Positions 8,955 to 18,567 are shown, numbered from the stretch's first letter. The stretch is 64,000 nucleotides of DNA from Roseicyclus persicicus (GCF_012395815.1 NZ_JAAZQQ010000001.1:744001-808000); one strand, 5' to 3'. Numbers and translations: made by a program. The notes: a model not told the origin generated them from the sequence alone.

Positions 8955-9959
8955 ATGACCGAGTTCCAGGCGGAAAAGGCGGTGGTGCGGGCGCACCACG
9001 CCGCCATCGCCGCGGCCGCGCCCGACGGCATGGCCGCCGCGCTCGCCGCCCACACCGCGCCCGGCTGGCACTGGCGCGGCATGTGCCCGATCTACGAGCA
9101 CAAGGGCGAGGAGGCGGTGGCCGCTGCCTTCTGGACGCCGCTCAAGACCGCCCTGACGTCGATGCAGCGGCGCGAGGACATCTTCTTCGCCGGGCTGAAT
9201 CAGATCGACGGGTTCCGCTCGGTCTGGGTGGTGTCGATGGGGCACCTGATGGGCCTGTTCGACGCGCCCTGGCTGGGCATCCGGCCGACGGGCCGGCTGG
9301 CCATGCTGCGCTATGCCGAGTTCCACCGGGTCGAGGGCGGCCGCATCGTGGAAACCGCGCAGTTCTGCGACATCCCCCACCTGATGCAGCAGGCGGGGCA
9401 GAACCCCTTCGGCCCCCAGACGGGCGCCGCGCTGGTCCAGCCCGGGCCGCTGACCCATGACGGCCTTCTCCACGGCCCGCAGCCCGTGGCCGAGGGCGAG
9501 GCGACGCTGGCCGCGATCAACGCCATGATCTCCGACCTCGGCACCTGGCAGCTGGGCCTGCCGCTGGAGGAGGAGCTGCGCCGCACCTGGCACGAGGACA
9601 TGCTGTGGTGGGGCCCCGCCGGCATCGGCGCGACCTACACCATCCCCCGCTACGCGAAACAGCATTCCGGCCCCTTCCGCGCCGGCTTCCGCGAGCGGAC
9701 GGGCACGGGGCACATCGCCCGGCTGGCCGAGGGGCACTACGGCGGCTTCTTCGGCTGGCCGAACTTCACCGCCGTGCCCACGGGCGGCTTCATGGGCCTG
9801 CCCGCGACCGGGACGAAGGCCGAGTTCCGCGTCGTCGACATCTACCGGCGGCAGGGCGGCAAGCTTGCCGAGAACTGGGTGTTCATCGACCTCCTGCACA
9901 TGCTGCGGACGCAAGGCGTGGACGTGCTGGCGCGGATGGAGACCCTCGGCCCGTCTTGA
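8955..9959 (+). CDS. SnoaL-like / ester-cyclase family protein (two NTF2-like domains), paralogue 3
   Basis: 334 residues with two NTF2/SnoaL-like domains. It resembles the minus-arm protein at 3396-4388 along its length (DAPWLGIRPTGRLAMLRYAE, WWGPAGIGATYTIPRYAKQH, NWVFIDLL and VDVLARME blocks), so the two are paralogues by duplication. ATG 8955 has a GGGG stretch 6 bases upstream; an in-frame ATG at 8943 does not. Presence of three such proteins, one on the plus arm and two on the minus arm, suggests they process related intermediates or act as a complex. The reaction is unknown. Confidence 0.78.
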   Translation: MTEFQAEKAVVRAHHAAIAAAAPDGMAAALAAHTAPGWHWRGMCPIYEHKGEEAVAAAFWTPLKTALTSMQRREDIFFAGLNQIDGFRSVWVVSMGHLMGLFDAPWLGIRPTGRLAMLRYAEFHRVEGGRIVETAQFCDIPHLMQQAGQNPFGPQTGAALVQPGPLTHDGLLHGPQPVAEGEATLAAINAMISDLGTWQLGLPLEEELRRTWHEDMLWWGPAGIGATYTIPRYAKQHSGPFRAGFRERTGTGHIARLAEGHYGGFFGWPNFTAVPTGGFMGLPATGTKAEFRVVDIYRRQGGKLAENWVFIDLLHMLRTQGVDVLARMETLGPS

Positions 9960-10013
9960 CCCCGCCCCCCGTTGGCGCGACACCGGACCCGGTTTCGAGG
10001 GGAGGGGAGGACC

Positions 10014-10844
10014 ATGACGAACCCGTGCATCATCTGCGTCGCCATCACCGGATCGGTCCCGCGCAAGGCGGACAACCCGGCGGTGCCCATCTCCATCGCC
10101 GAACAGGTGGAAAGCACCCACGCGGCCTTCGAGGCCGGCGCTTCGATCGTCCACGCCCATGTGCGGATGGAGGACGAGACCCCCACCTCCGACCCCGAGC
10201 GCTTCGCCCGGCTGAAGGAGGGGCTGGAAAAACACTGCCCCGGCATGATCCTCCAGTTCTCGACCGGGGGCCGGTCGGGGGCGGGGCGCGAGCGCGGGGG
10301 GATGCTGCCCTTGCGGCCCGACATGGCGTCGCTGACCGTGGGGTCGAACAACTTCCCGACCCGCGTCTACGAGAACCCGCCGGATCTGGTGGACTGGCTG
10401 GCCGCCGAGATGCTGGCCCATGACGTGAAGCCCGAGATCGAGGCCTTCGACCTGAGCCACATCTTCCAGGCCGCGAAGATGGCCGCCGACGGGCGGCTCA
10501 AGGGGCCGCTCTACGTCCAGTTCGTGATGGGGGTGAAGAACGCGATGCCGGCCGACAGGCCGTCCTTCGACTTCTTCGTGCAGACGCTGCGGCGGCTCGC
10601 GCCCGACGCGCTGTGGTGCGCGGCGGGGATCGGGCGGCACCAGATCGAGGTGAACGAATGGTGCGTGGCCGCCGGCGGGCACTGCCGGACCGGGCTCGAG
10701 GACAACGTGCGCCTCGACCGCGACCGTCTGGCGCCGTCGAACGCCGCGCTGGTGCGCCGGGTGGCGGATCTGTGCGCCCGCCACGACCGCCCCGTGGCCA
10801 CCCCGGCCGAGGCCCGCGCGCTGCTGGGGCTGCGCGCCGCCTGA
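10014..10844 (+). CDS. BKACE (beta-keto acid cleavage enzyme, DUF849)
   Basis: 276 residues. This TIM-barrel family condenses a beta-keto acid with acetyl-CoA to give acetoacetate and a shorter acyl-CoA. Zinc ligands are visible as H47 and H49 in IVHAHVR and the glutamate near residue 229 in GHCRTGLEDNV; the substrate-site FSTGGRSG and the SLTVGSNNFP segment are also present. Start ATG 10014 follows a strong GGGAGGGGAGG site; a GTG or TTG further upstream is less likely. It closes the plus arm of the LacI-controlled cluster, which suggests that degradation of the imported compound passes through a beta-keto acid. Which keto acid is used cannot be read from the sequence. Confidence 0.88.
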   Translation: MTNPCIICVAITGSVPRKADNPAVPISIAEQVESTHAAFEAGASIVHAHVRMEDETPTSDPERFARLKEGLEKHCPGMILQFSTGGRSGAGRERGGMLPLRPDMASLTVGSNNFPTRVYENPPDLVDWLAAEMLAHDVKPEIEAFDLSHIFQAAKMAADGRLKGPLYVQFVMGVKNAMPADRPSFDFFVQTLRRLAPDALWCAAGIGRHQIEVNEWCVAAGGHCRTGLEDNVRLDRDRLAPSNAALVRRVADLCARHDRPVATPAEARALLGLRAA

Positions 10845-10974
10845 CCCTTGCGGCTGCACAAATCGCGGGCATCGCACAACCCTGCCGTGTATCGCGCCAG
10901 AGCGGGGTTGGCGCGCGCCGAAGAATTCCGTAAATCGACCCCACAACAAAATGTGATCAGGGAGGAAAATGATC

Positions 10975-11937
10975 ATGAAACTCGTCCAGGCCCTCGCGGC
11001 CAGCACCCTCGTCGCCCTCGCGGTTCCGGCCGTGGCGCAGGAACAGCTGTCGATCGCCACCGGCGGCACCGGCGGCGTCTACTACCCGATGGGCGGCGGT
11101 CTCGCCGAGATCATCAACGCCAATGTCGACGGCTACTCGGCCACCGCCGAGGTGACGGGCGCCTCGGTCGAGAACATGGGCCTGATCGCCACCGGCGACG
11201 CCGATCTCGCCATCGCGCTGGCCGACACCGTGGCGCAGGCCTACAGTGGCACCGGCCGCTTCGAGGGCCAGCAGCTGCCGATGGTGCGCGGCCTCGCCTC
11301 AATGTACGCCAACATGGTCCAGATCGTCGCGCTGGAAAGCAGCGGCATCACCTCGCTGCAGGACCTCGTCGGCCGCCGCGTGTCGGTCGGCGCGCCGGGC
11401 TCGGGCACCGAGGTCAACGCCGACGCCATCCTGCAGGCCAACGGCATCAGCTATGACGACATCGACGAACAGCGCCTGAACTTCAACGAGACCGCCGACG
11501 CGCTGGCCAACGGCGACATCGACGCGGGCTTCTGGTCCGTGGGCGCGCCGACCTCGTCGATCCTGAACCTGTCGACGACCAACGACATCGTCATCATCCA
11601 GCTGACCGAGGAAGAGCTGGCCGCCGCCCAGGCCGCCGACGCGACCTTTGCCGTGACCACGCTGGCCGGCGGTACCTACACCGGCGTCGACGCCGACATC
11701 ACCGTGCTCGGCATCCCGAACGTGCTGGTCGTGTCGTCCGAGATGTCGGACGATCTCGCCTACGCGATCACCCGCGCGATGTTCGAGAACATCGCCGACC
11801 TGCAGGCGGTCCACCCGGCGGCGAACGAGACCACGGTCGAGTTCACCATGTCGGCCACGCCCGTCCCGCTGCACCCCGGCGCGATCCGCTACTACGAGGA
11901 AATCGGCGCCGCGATCCCGGACGACCTGCGTCCGTGA
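10975..11937 (+). CDS. TAXI-family TRAP transporter solute-binding protein
   Basis: 320 residues with a signal peptide (MKLVQALAASTLVALAVPAVAQ). The mature part begins with LSIATGGTGGVYYPMGGGLAEI, the TAXI-family hallmark for the ligand pocket, and has ALADTVAQAYSG and VGAPGSGTEVNA segments. It captures an organic acid or amino-acid-like ligand in the periplasm for the fused permease at 12407. ATG 10975 sits 9 bases after GGAGG; ATG 10969 is only 3 bases away and so is less likely. The 130-base gap upstream from the BKACE gene holds an imperfect hairpin (10893-10915) and makes a new transcription unit likely. Confidence 0.92.
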   Translation: MKLVQALAASTLVALAVPAVAQEQLSIATGGTGGVYYPMGGGLAEIINANVDGYSATAEVTGASVENMGLIATGDADLAIALADTVAQAYSGTGRFEGQQLPMVRGLASMYANMVQIVALESSGITSLQDLVGRRVSVGAPGSGTEVNADAILQANGISYDDIDEQRLNFNETADALANGDIDAGFWSVGAPTSSILNLSTTNDIVIIQLTEEELAAAQAADATFAVTTLAGGTYTGVDADITVLGIPNVLVVSSEMSDDLAYAITRAMFENIADLQAVHPAANETTVEFTMSATPVPLHPGAIRYYEEIGAAIPDDLRP

Positions 11938-12407
11938 CGGCCAGGTCGGGAGGGGGGCTTGCCGCCCTCCTCCTGCTCGCCGCCCTCGGCGCCGCCCACG
12001 CCGGTGAGCTTGTGGCCACCCGCGAGGACGGCACCGAGATCGCCCGCCTGACCGTCCCCGAGGGGGCGGGCTGGTGCATCCTGTGGAACCATTCGGTGCA
12101 GGGCTTCCCGGTGACGGACTGCTACGAGAACCGCGGCGGGCACATGGTGCTGGTGCGCTCGCGCCAGCCCGACTTCGCCGCCGGGCTCGGGCATATCCCG
12201 GGTCGCGGGCGGCAGGTGTCGGACGGGCAGGGGGGCTACTGGATCCTCGACATCGACGAGCCGGTTCCGGGTGACGCCTATGTGCTGCGCCCCGGGGCGG
12301 GGCCCGTCGACCACCGGCTGCAGGTCGGCGACACCATCGTGTCGCTGTCGGCCGCGGCCCCGCGCGAGCGCGTGCGGATCGCACTGATCACAAGGGACGA
12401 GAACTGA
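11934..12407 (+). CDS. DUF1850 protein of the TAXI TRAP operon
   Basis: 157 residues with a signal peptide (MTARSGGGLAALLLLAALGAAHA). A DUF1850 domain follows, with the family's WNHSVQGFPVTDCYE and GHMVLVRSRQPDFAAG segments. DUF1850 proteins are regularly found between TAXI binding proteins and fused TRAP permeases, so it is probably a periplasmic or membrane-linked accessory of the transporter; its role has not been established. The start is GTG at 11934, overlapping the TGA of the binding-protein gene (GTGA), and its stop overlaps the next ATG (TGATG). Confidence 0.85.
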   Translation: MTARSGGGLAALLLLAALGAAHAGELVATREDGTEIARLTVPEGAGWCILWNHSVQGFPVTDCYENRGGHMVLVRSRQPDFAAGLGHIPGRGRQVSDGQGGYWILDIDEPVPGDAYVLRPGAGPVDHRLQVGDTIVSLSAAAPRERVRIALITRDEN

Positions 12408-14386
12408 TGGTCACCGACACCCACCTGCCGCAGGAGCCCGTCCAGCCCCGCTTCGTGCTGCGCGCGATCGCCGTCATCGGCATCCTGCTGTCGCTGTTCC
12501 AGCTCTACGCCGCGGGCCTGCAGCCGCTCGGCCTGTTCTTCCAGCGGCCGATCCACCTCGGGTTCATCCTCGTCCTGTGCTTCCTGATCTACCCGGTCTG
12601 GGGCCCCGCGCGGCGCCGCGGCCCGCTCGGCTGGGCCATCGACGGCACGCTGATCGCGGGCGGCGTGCTGGTCGGCGCCTGGGTGCCGATCAACATCGAC
12701 ATCATCGCCAACCAGATCTTTCCGCGCGACATCGACGTCATCGTCGGCATCCTGACCATCGTCGTGGTGCTCGAGGCCGCGCGCCGGGCCGTGGGCCTGG
12801 GCATGACCATCATCGGCGCGGTGTTCCTCGCCTATGCCTTCGCCGGCAGCCGGGGCGAGCTGCCCTTCCTCGCCGACTGGATGCCCGGCATCCTGAACCA
12901 CCGCGGCTATTCGCTGGAACGCGTGGCCAGCCAGATGACGCTGGGGGCCGAGGGCATCTTCGGCCTGCCGCTGGGCGTGGCCGCGACCTTCATCTTCGTC
13001 TTCGTCCTGTTCGGCGCCTTCCTCGAGGTGACGGGCGCGGGCAAGTTCTTCATCGACCTCGCCTATGCCGCCACCGGCAAGCAGCGCGGCGGCCCGGCCA
13101 AGGCGGCGGTGATCGCGTCGGCCGGCATGGGGTCGATCTCGGGCTCGGCCATCGCCAACGTGGTGACGACGGGCGCCTTCACCATCCCGCTGATGAAGAA
13201 GCTCGGCTACCGGCCCGCGCAGGCGGGCGGCATCGAGGCCGCGGCCTCGACCGGCGGGCAGATCATGCCGCCGCTGATGGGGGCGGGGGCGTTCCTGATG
13301 TCGGAATTCACCCGCGTCCCCTATTCCGAGATCGTGCTGGTCTCGATCTTCCCGGCCTTCCTCTATTTCGGGGCGGTCTACCTCCTGGTGCACATCGCCG
13401 CCGTCAAGCAGGGCATGACCGGCATGAGCGCCGACGAGCTGCCCAGCGTGCGAAAGGTGCTGGCCGAGGGCTGGCATTTCCTGCTGCCGCTGGTGGCGCT
13501 GACCTGGCTGCTGGTGGCGGGCTATTCGCCGATGCGGGTGGGTTTCTACGCCATCGTCTCGGTCATCGCGGCGGCCTCGGCCAAGGCGCTGTGGGTGTTC
13601 CTGTCGGACCGGCCCAGCTGGGAGGGCTTCGTCGCGCTGTGCGGGCGGGGCCTGACCCTGACGCTGCAGGCGCTGGAACTGGGCGCGCGCAACGCGGTCG
13701 CGGTGTCGATGGCCTGCGCGGTGGCGGGAATCATCGTGGGGGTCGTGGGCCTGACGGGCCTGGGGCTCAAGTTCTCGGCGATGATGATCGCCTTCTCGGG
13801 CGGCAACCTGTTCCTCGCGCTGGTGCTGGTGCTGATCGCCAGCCTGATCCTCGGCATGGGCCTGCCGGTGACGGCGGCCTACATCGTCCTGATCATCCTC
13901 GTCGGCCCGGCCCTGACCGAGGAATTCGGCGTGCCGCTCCTGATCGCGCACCTGGTGGTGTTCTGGTATTCGCAGGACAGCAACGTCACCCCGCCCGTGG
14001 CGCTGGCGGGGTTCGCGGGGGCCGCCATCGCCGGGTCGAAACCGATGGAGACCAGCCTGCAGGCGTGGAAGTTCGCCAAGGGCCTCTACCTGATCCCGCT
14101 GTTCATGGTCTACAACGAGTCGATCATCTACGGCGGGCCGCTGCCGCTGGTTCTGTGGAACGGGTTCATCGCCATCGTCGCGCTGGTGGGCTTCGCCGCC
14201 GCGCTGGAGGGGTTCCTGTTCCGCACAATGCCGCTCTGGCAGCGCGTGCTGCTGGTGCCGGGCGTGGTCGCGGTGTTCTGGCCCGACCTCACGATCGAGG
14301 CGGCGGGCACCGCGCTGATCCTTGTCCTGCTGGCGCTGAACTGGTGGGGCGGCCGCGGCGCCGTGGCCGGACCGCGGACCGCCTGA
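12407..14386 (+). CDS. TRAP transporter permease, fused small and large subunits (TAXI type)
   Basis: 659 residues with about 17 membrane helices. The N-terminal third corresponds to a DctQ-like subunit and the rest to DctM, including SAGMGSISGSAIANVVTTGAFTIP and AAASTGGQIMPPLMGAGAFLM, the paired transport motifs of the elevator domain, and a SLILGMGLPVTAAYIV segment in the second half. It uses a Na+ or H+ gradient for uptake with the binding protein at 10975. The 1-bp overlap with the DUF1850 gene implies coupling. It converges on the DUF2934 gene with a 16-base gap. Confidence 0.93.
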   Translation: MVTDTHLPQEPVQPRFVLRAIAVIGILLSLFQLYAAGLQPLGLFFQRPIHLGFILVLCFLIYPVWGPARRRGPLGWAIDGTLIAGGVLVGAWVPINIDIIANQIFPRDIDVIVGILTIVVVLEAARRAVGLGMTIIGAVFLAYAFAGSRGELPFLADWMPGILNHRGYSLERVASQMTLGAEGIFGLPLGVAATFIFVFVLFGAFLEVTGAGKFFIDLAYAATGKQRGGPAKAAVIASAGMGSISGSAIANVVTTGAFTIPLMKKLGYRPAQAGGIEAAASTGGQIMPPLMGAGAFLMSEFTRVPYSEIVLVSIFPAFLYFGAVYLLVHIAAVKQGMTGMSADELPSVRKVLAEGWHFLLPLVALTWLLVAGYSPMRVGFYAIVSVIAAASAKALWVFLSDRPSWEGFVALCGRGLTLTLQALELGARNAVAVSMACAVAGIIVGVVGLTGLGLKFSAMMIAFSGGNLFLALVLVLIASLILGMGLPVTAAYIVLIILVGPALTEEFGVPLLIAHLVVFWYSQDSNVTPPVALAGFAGAAIAGSKPMETSLQAWKFAKGLYLIPLFMVYNESIIYGGPLPLVLWNGFIAIVALVGFAAALEGFLFRTMPLWQRVLLVPGVVAVFWPDLTIEAAGTALILVLLALNWWGGRGAVAGPRTA

Positions 14387-14402
14387 CGCCCGCGGGGCCG
14401 CC

Positions 14403-14645
14403 TTACCCGGGGCTCCGGCCCTTGCCGGTGCCGCGGCCCTTGGCGGTCGGCGCCGGGCCGCCGGCCGGCTTGCGCGGGGCGCGGGCGGGTTTCGGCGCCG
14501 GCTTCGGGGCCTCGGCCCCGGTGCCCAGCGCGGCCCGGGCGCGGTGCCAGTGCGCCTCGTCCCGGCCCTGCGGCCGGCCCTCCGCGATCCAGATGTAATA
14601 GGCGGCGGTGCGGATCGCCTCGTCGTCGGGCTGTCTGCCTGCCAT
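14403..14645 (-). CDS. DUF2934 small protein
   Basis: 80 residues. The first half holds a DUF2934 domain (DDEAIRTAAYYIWIAEGRPQ...DEAHWHRARAAL). The second half is a low-complexity Lys/Pro/Ala/Gly tail (PKPAPKPARAPRKPAGG), a basic tail that could bind nucleic acid or membranes. DUF2934 has no established function. GGGGAGG lies just upstream of ATG 14645. It lies 15 bases after the last permease gene of the BMP operon and may be read with it, though nothing links it to transport. Confidence 0.82.
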   Translation of the reverse strand: MAGRQPDDEAIRTAAYYIWIAEGRPQGRDEAHWHRARAALGTGAEAPKPAPKPARAPRKPAGGPAPTAKGRGTGKGRSPG

Positions 14646-14660
14646 GCCGGTCCTCCCCTT

Positions 14661-15920
14661 CTAGTCCTTGACGTAGGGCTTGCCGTCCGCCGCCGGCGGG
14701 CGGGCCCGGCCGACCAGCCCCGCCACCACGACGATGGTGGCGATGTAGGGGGCCATGGCCAGGAACTCGGACGGGATCGGTGTCTGCAACAGCGCCAGTT
14801 TCTGCTGCAACGAATCGGTGAAGCCGAACACCAGCGCCGCCATCAGCGCGCCCACCGGGTGCCAGCGCCCGAAGATCATCGCCGCCAGCCCGATGAAGCC
14901 GCGCCCGCCGGTCATGTTCTCGTCGAAGCGGCCGACCGACCCCAGCGTGAACCACGCCCCGCCGAAGCCCGCGACCATGCCGCCCAGCGTGACGTGGATG
15001 TAGCGGGTGCGGTAGACGTCGATGCCCAGCGTGTCGGCGGCGCGCGGGTGCTCGCCCACCGCCCGGGCGCGCAGGCCGTGGGCGGTGTGGAACAGGTAGT
15101 AGGTCGACACCGCGACCATCACCAGCGCGCCGTAGACGAAGATGTTCTGGTCGAACAGCATCGGCCCGATCACGGGGATGTCGCCCAGCACCGGGATCTT
15201 CCACGACCGGAACACGGGGGCGTTGTTCAGGTGCCGCATCTCGGCAAAGACCTGGCTCGAGACGTAGCTGGTCAGCCCGAGGACGAAGAGGTTGATCACC
15301 ACGCCTGCGATGATCTGGTCCATCCGGTAGGTGACGACGAGCGCGGCCAAAAGGAAGCCGAACACCCCCCCGACCGCCACCGCCGACACGAGGCCCCCCC
15401 AGCCGCCGATCACCGAGCCCATCAGCGCGCCCGTGAAGGCGCCGGCAAGCAGCATCCCCTCGACCGCGATGTTCACCACCGCCACCCGCTCGCACAGCGT
15501 GGCCGCCAGCCCCCCGAGCGCGATCGGCACCGCGCGCACCATGGTGGCCTGCAACATGCCGGTCAGCGAGAACGCCTTGCCCGCCGTCGCCCAGACCAGG
15601 AAGGCCATCACGAACAGCGCCAGCCCGACGCCCAGCGACAGGGTCGTCCAGCGCCCGCCGCCGCGCAGGAACTGCCGCGCGCCGAGAAAGGCCGTCAGCG
15701 CGGCGGCGATCTGGATGACCGGCAGGGCGGGCACGATCAGGTCGCCCAGCACCCAGGCGTCGCGGGGGCGCGACAGGCGGAAGGTCGCGTCGCCCGCGGC
15801 GTCCCCGAACAGGAGCAGGATGACGCCCGCCAGCACGATCAGCGCCGCGCCCGTGCCCCGCTTGCGGCGGAGCGCGCCGAGGTCGGCCACGGCGGGCGCG
15901 CGCGGGTCGATCGCCGTCAT
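14661..15920 (-). CDS. ABC transporter permease, BMP/nucleoside-type, second subunit (NupQ/YufQ-like)
   Basis: 419 residues with about ten membrane helices. The branched-chain-type permease core includes LCERVAVVNIAVEGMLLAGA, the conserved E-R-x-x-V-x-N-I-x-x-E-G-M motif of importers working with BMP binding proteins, and GLRARAVGEHPRAADTLGI in the cytoplasmic coupling loop. It pairs with the permease at 15917-17044. The start ATG overlaps the stop of that gene (ATGA). The N-terminus is about 90 residues longer than the smallest family members. Nucleosides or purine-related compounds are the usual substrates; this is inference. Confidence 0.9.
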   Translation of the reverse strand: MTAIDPRAPAVADLGALRRKRGTGAALIVLAGVILLLFGDAAGDATFRLSRPRDAWVLGDLIVPALPVIQIAAALTAFLGARQFLRGGGRWTTLSLGVGLALFVMAFLVWATAGKAFSLTGMLQATMVRAVPIALGGLAATLCERVAVVNIAVEGMLLAGAFTGALMGSVIGGWGGLVSAVAVGGVFGFLLAALVVTYRMDQIIAGVVINLFVLGLTSYVSSQVFAEMRHLNNAPVFRSWKIPVLGDIPVIGPMLFDQNIFVYGALVMVAVSTYYLFHTAHGLRARAVGEHPRAADTLGIDVYRTRYIHVTLGGMVAGFGGAWFTLGSVGRFDENMTGGRGFIGLAAMIFGRWHPVGALMAALVFGFTDSLQQKLALLQTPIPSEFLAMAPYIATIVVVAGLVGRARPPAADGKPYVKD

Positions 15921-17044
15921 CGCGCGCCCCCCTTGTCGCGGCGGCGGAAGCCCCAGGGGAAGATCGCCCGCACGAGGAGCGGCGCCGCGATGAACACGAT
16001 GATGAGGGCCTGGATGATGCCGATCAGGTCGATGGAGACGCCCGCGTCCACCTGCATCTGCCGCCCGCCCGCCTCGAGCGCCCCGAACAGGAGCCCGGCG
16101 AACAGCACGCCCACCGGGTGCGACCGGCCCAGAAGCGCCACCGCGATGGCGTCGAAGCCGATGCCGGCGGAAAAGCCCGGGGTCGCCCGGCCCAGCACCC
16201 CCAGCACCTGGTTCGCGCCCGCCAGCCCCGCCAGCGCGCCCGCCAGCGCCATCGCCAGCACGATCACCAGCGAGGCCCTGATCCCCGCGTAGCGCGCGGC
16301 GTCGGGGTTGGCGCCGCTGGCGCGGAACTCGAAGCCGAGCTTGGACCGGAACAGGAGCCAGTGCACCGCCCAGACCGCCAGCAGCATCAGGAAGATGCCG
16401 GCATGGACCCGCAGGTTGGGGTCGAGCCAGTCCAGCAGGCGGGGCAGTTCGGCGTTCGGCGGCACGGACCGCGACACCGGGTCCGACCGCCCCTCGCGCT
16501 GCACCCAGTCGAGGCTCAGCATCCAGTCCAGCAGGCGGTAGGAAATGAGGTTGAGCATGATGGTGGAAATCACCTCGTGCGCCCCCGTCGCCGCGCGCAG
16601 GTATCCCGCGATCGCGGCGTAGAGCGCGCCGGTCAGCGCGCCCGCAAGCAGGCAGAGCGGCATCAGGACAGGGAAGGGCAGGCCCGGGAAGCTGAAGCCG
16701 AAGATCACGGCGGCCAGCCCGCCCATCAGGAGCTGCCCCTCGGCCCCGATGTTGAAAAGCCCGGTGCGGAACCCCAGCGCCAGGCCCAACGCCGCCAGCA
16801 CCAGCGGCACGGCGGCCGTCAGCGTCTCGGACAGGGCGCCGAGCGAGCCCACCGACCCCTGCAGCAGCGCGACGTAGGACCGCCCGATGGTGGCCATGTC
16901 CACCCCCGTCGCCAGCATGGTCAGCGCGCCCAGGATCAGCGCGACCGCCACCGCGAAGAGCGGCACGATCACGAGATCCTCGAATTCCGCCCGTCCCGGC
17001 GCGGCCCGTTGCAGCAGGCTGTCCACCGCCCCCCGGTCGCTCAT
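15917..17044 (-). CDS. ABC transporter permease, BMP/nucleoside-type, first subunit (NupP/YufP-like)
   Basis: 375 residues with about nine membrane helices. FRTGLFNIGAEGQLLMGGLAAV is the family motif matching NxxAEG in its partner, and FEFRASGANPDAARYAGI forms the coupling loop. It overlaps the ATPase gene by 4 bp (17041-17044) and the second permease gene by 4 bp. With the ATPase at 17041-18552 and the lipoprotein-like BMP binding protein at 18568-19590 it makes a complete importer. Confidence 0.91.
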   Translation of the reverse strand: MSDRGAVDSLLQRAAPGRAEFEDLVIVPLFAVAVALILGALTMLATGVDMATIGRSYVALLQGSVGSLGALSETLTAAVPLVLAALGLALGFRTGLFNIGAEGQLLMGGLAAVIFGFSFPGLPFPVLMPLCLLAGALTGALYAAIAGYLRAATGAHEVISTIMLNLISYRLLDWMLSLDWVQREGRSDPVSRSVPPNAELPRLLDWLDPNLRVHAGIFLMLLAVWAVHWLLFRSKLGFEFRASGANPDAARYAGIRASLVIVLAMALAGALAGLAGANQVLGVLGRATPGFSAGIGFDAIAVALLGRSHPVGVLFAGLLFGALEAGGRQMQVDAGVSIDLIGIIQALIIVFIAAPLLVRAIFPWGFRRRDKGGAR

Positions 17045-18552
17045 GGCGCGGCCCCCGCCATGGCGAGGCCCACCGCCGCCTTGTCGGGCGGCGCGGCGCT
17101 CGCGTCGAACTCGGCCACGATGCGGCCCTTGAACATCACCACGATCCGGTCGGCCAGCGACAGGATCTCGTCCAGCTCGGAGGACATGATCAGCACCCCG
17201 TCGCCCTCGGCCCGCGCCGCCATCAGACGGGCGTGGATGTATTCGATCGAGCCGACGTCGAGGCCGCGCGTCGGCTGCGCCGCGATCACCAGCTTGGTGT
17301 CCCGCATCAGCTCGCGCGCGACGATCAGCTTCTGCTGGTTGCCGCCCGACAGGTGCCCGGCCTGCGCGAACACGGTGGGCGTGCGCACGTCGAAGGCCTC
17401 GGCCGCCTCGGCCGCCCAGCGGTTCACCGCGCGCCAGTCCATCGCGGGGCCGTTGGAGAAGCGGTCGGAATAGTAGCTGTCGAGCACCATGTTCTCGGCC
17501 ACGGTGAAGTCGGTCACGAGGCCCATGCGCTGCCGGTCCTCGGGGATATGGGCCATGCCCATGGCGTGCCGGGCGCGGGGGCTGGCATCGGTGATGTCCT
17601 GCCCGTCGAACAGGATGCGCCCCGTGACCGCGGGCCGGAGCCCCGTGATCGCCTCGATCAGCGCGGTCTGCCCGTTGCCCTGCACCCCCGCGATGCCCAG
17701 CACCTCGCCGGCATGGACCGTCAGGCTGACGCCGTCGACGGCCACCTCGCCGGTGTCGTGCAGCACGGTCAGCCCCGCCACCTCCAGCCGCGGGGCGCCG
17801 GGGGTGAAGGCGGTCCGCTCCACCTCGAAGCGGACCGGCCGGCCGACCATGATCTCGGCCAGCTCGGCCCGGCTCATCGCGCCGGGGTCGCCGCCGCCGA
17901 CGATGCGGCCCGCGCGCAGCACACTCACGCGGTCGGCGATCTCGAGGATCTCCATCAGCTTGTGGGTGATGAAGATGATCGCCTTGCCGTCATCCCGCAG
18001 CGCCCGGACGATCTGGAAGAACTCCTCCACCTCCTGCGGGGTCAGGACGGCGGTGGGTTCGTCGAAAATCAGGACGCGGGCCGACCGGAACAGCACCTTG
18101 AGGATCTCGACCCGCTGCTGCACGCCCACCGGCAGGTCCTCGATCCGGGCGTCGGGGTCGACGGTCAGGCCGTAGGTCTCGCCGATCTCGCGCACCTTCG
18201 CCCGCGCGGCGGCAAGGTCGAGCCGGTTCAGCGCGGCCACCGGCTCCACCCCCAGCACCACGTTCTCGGCCACGGTGAAGACGGGGACCAGCATGAAGTG
18301 CTGGTGCACCATGCCGATCCCCGCCGCGATGGCGTCGCCGGGGCCCGCGAAGGCGACCGTCCGGCCGTCGATCACGATCTCGCCCTCGTCGGGGCGGTAG
18401 AGCCCGCACAGCACGTTCATCAGGGTCGATTTCCCGGCCCCGTTCTCGCCGAGGAGGCCCAGCACCTCGCCGCCCTTCGCCACGAGGTCCACGGCCTCGT
18501 TGGCGATGACCGGGCCGAAGCGCTTGGTGATCCCCCTCAGCTCCACGTCCAT
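17041..18552 (-). CDS. ABC transporter ATP-binding protein with two ATPase domains (NupO/YufO-like)
   Basis: 503 residues with two nucleotide-binding domains in tandem, as in ribose and nucleoside importers. Domain 1 has Walker A GENGAGKST, signature LPVGVQQRVEI and Walker B VLIFDEPTAVLTPQE. Domain 2 has a degenerate Walker A (GVQGNGQTAL), signature LSGGNQQKLIVAREL and a Walker B in which the acidic pair is replaced (LVIAAQPTRGLDVG). The degenerate second site is normal for this family. The gene starts 15 bases after the BMP gene stop. Confidence 0.94.
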   Translation of the reverse strand: MDVELRGITKRFGPVIANEAVDLVAKGGEVLGLLGENGAGKSTLMNVLCGLYRPDEGEIVIDGRTVAFAGPGDAIAAGIGMVHQHFMLVPVFTVAENVVLGVEPVAALNRLDLAAARAKVREIGETYGLTVDPDARIEDLPVGVQQRVEILKVLFRSARVLIFDEPTAVLTPQEVEEFFQIVRALRDDGKAIIFITHKLMEILEIADRVSVLRAGRIVGGGDPGAMSRAELAEIMVGRPVRFEVERTAFTPGAPRLEVAGLTVLHDTGEVAVDGVSLTVHAGEVLGIAGVQGNGQTALIEAITGLRPAVTGRILFDGQDITDASPRARHAMGMAHIPEDRQRMGLVTDFTVAENMVLDSYYSDRFSNGPAMDWRAVNRWAAEAAEAFDVRTPTVFAQAGHLSGGNQQKLIVARELMRDTKLVIAAQPTRGLDVGSIEYIHARLMAARAEGDGVLIMSSELDEILSLADRIVVMFKGRIVAEFDASAAPPDKAAVGLAMAGAAP

Positions 18553-18567
18553 GGTGCGGGCCCGCGC

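Noticed and set aside
8943-8957. Upstream ATG 8943 as start for the third SnoaL-like gene
   Set aside because: No ribosome-binding site precedes it, while ATG 8955 has a GGGG stretch at good distance.
10893-10915. Hairpin CGCGCCA/TGGCGCG after the BKACE gene as a firm terminator
   Set aside because: Only seven pairs with a nine-base loop and no T-run; too weak to call as a feature.
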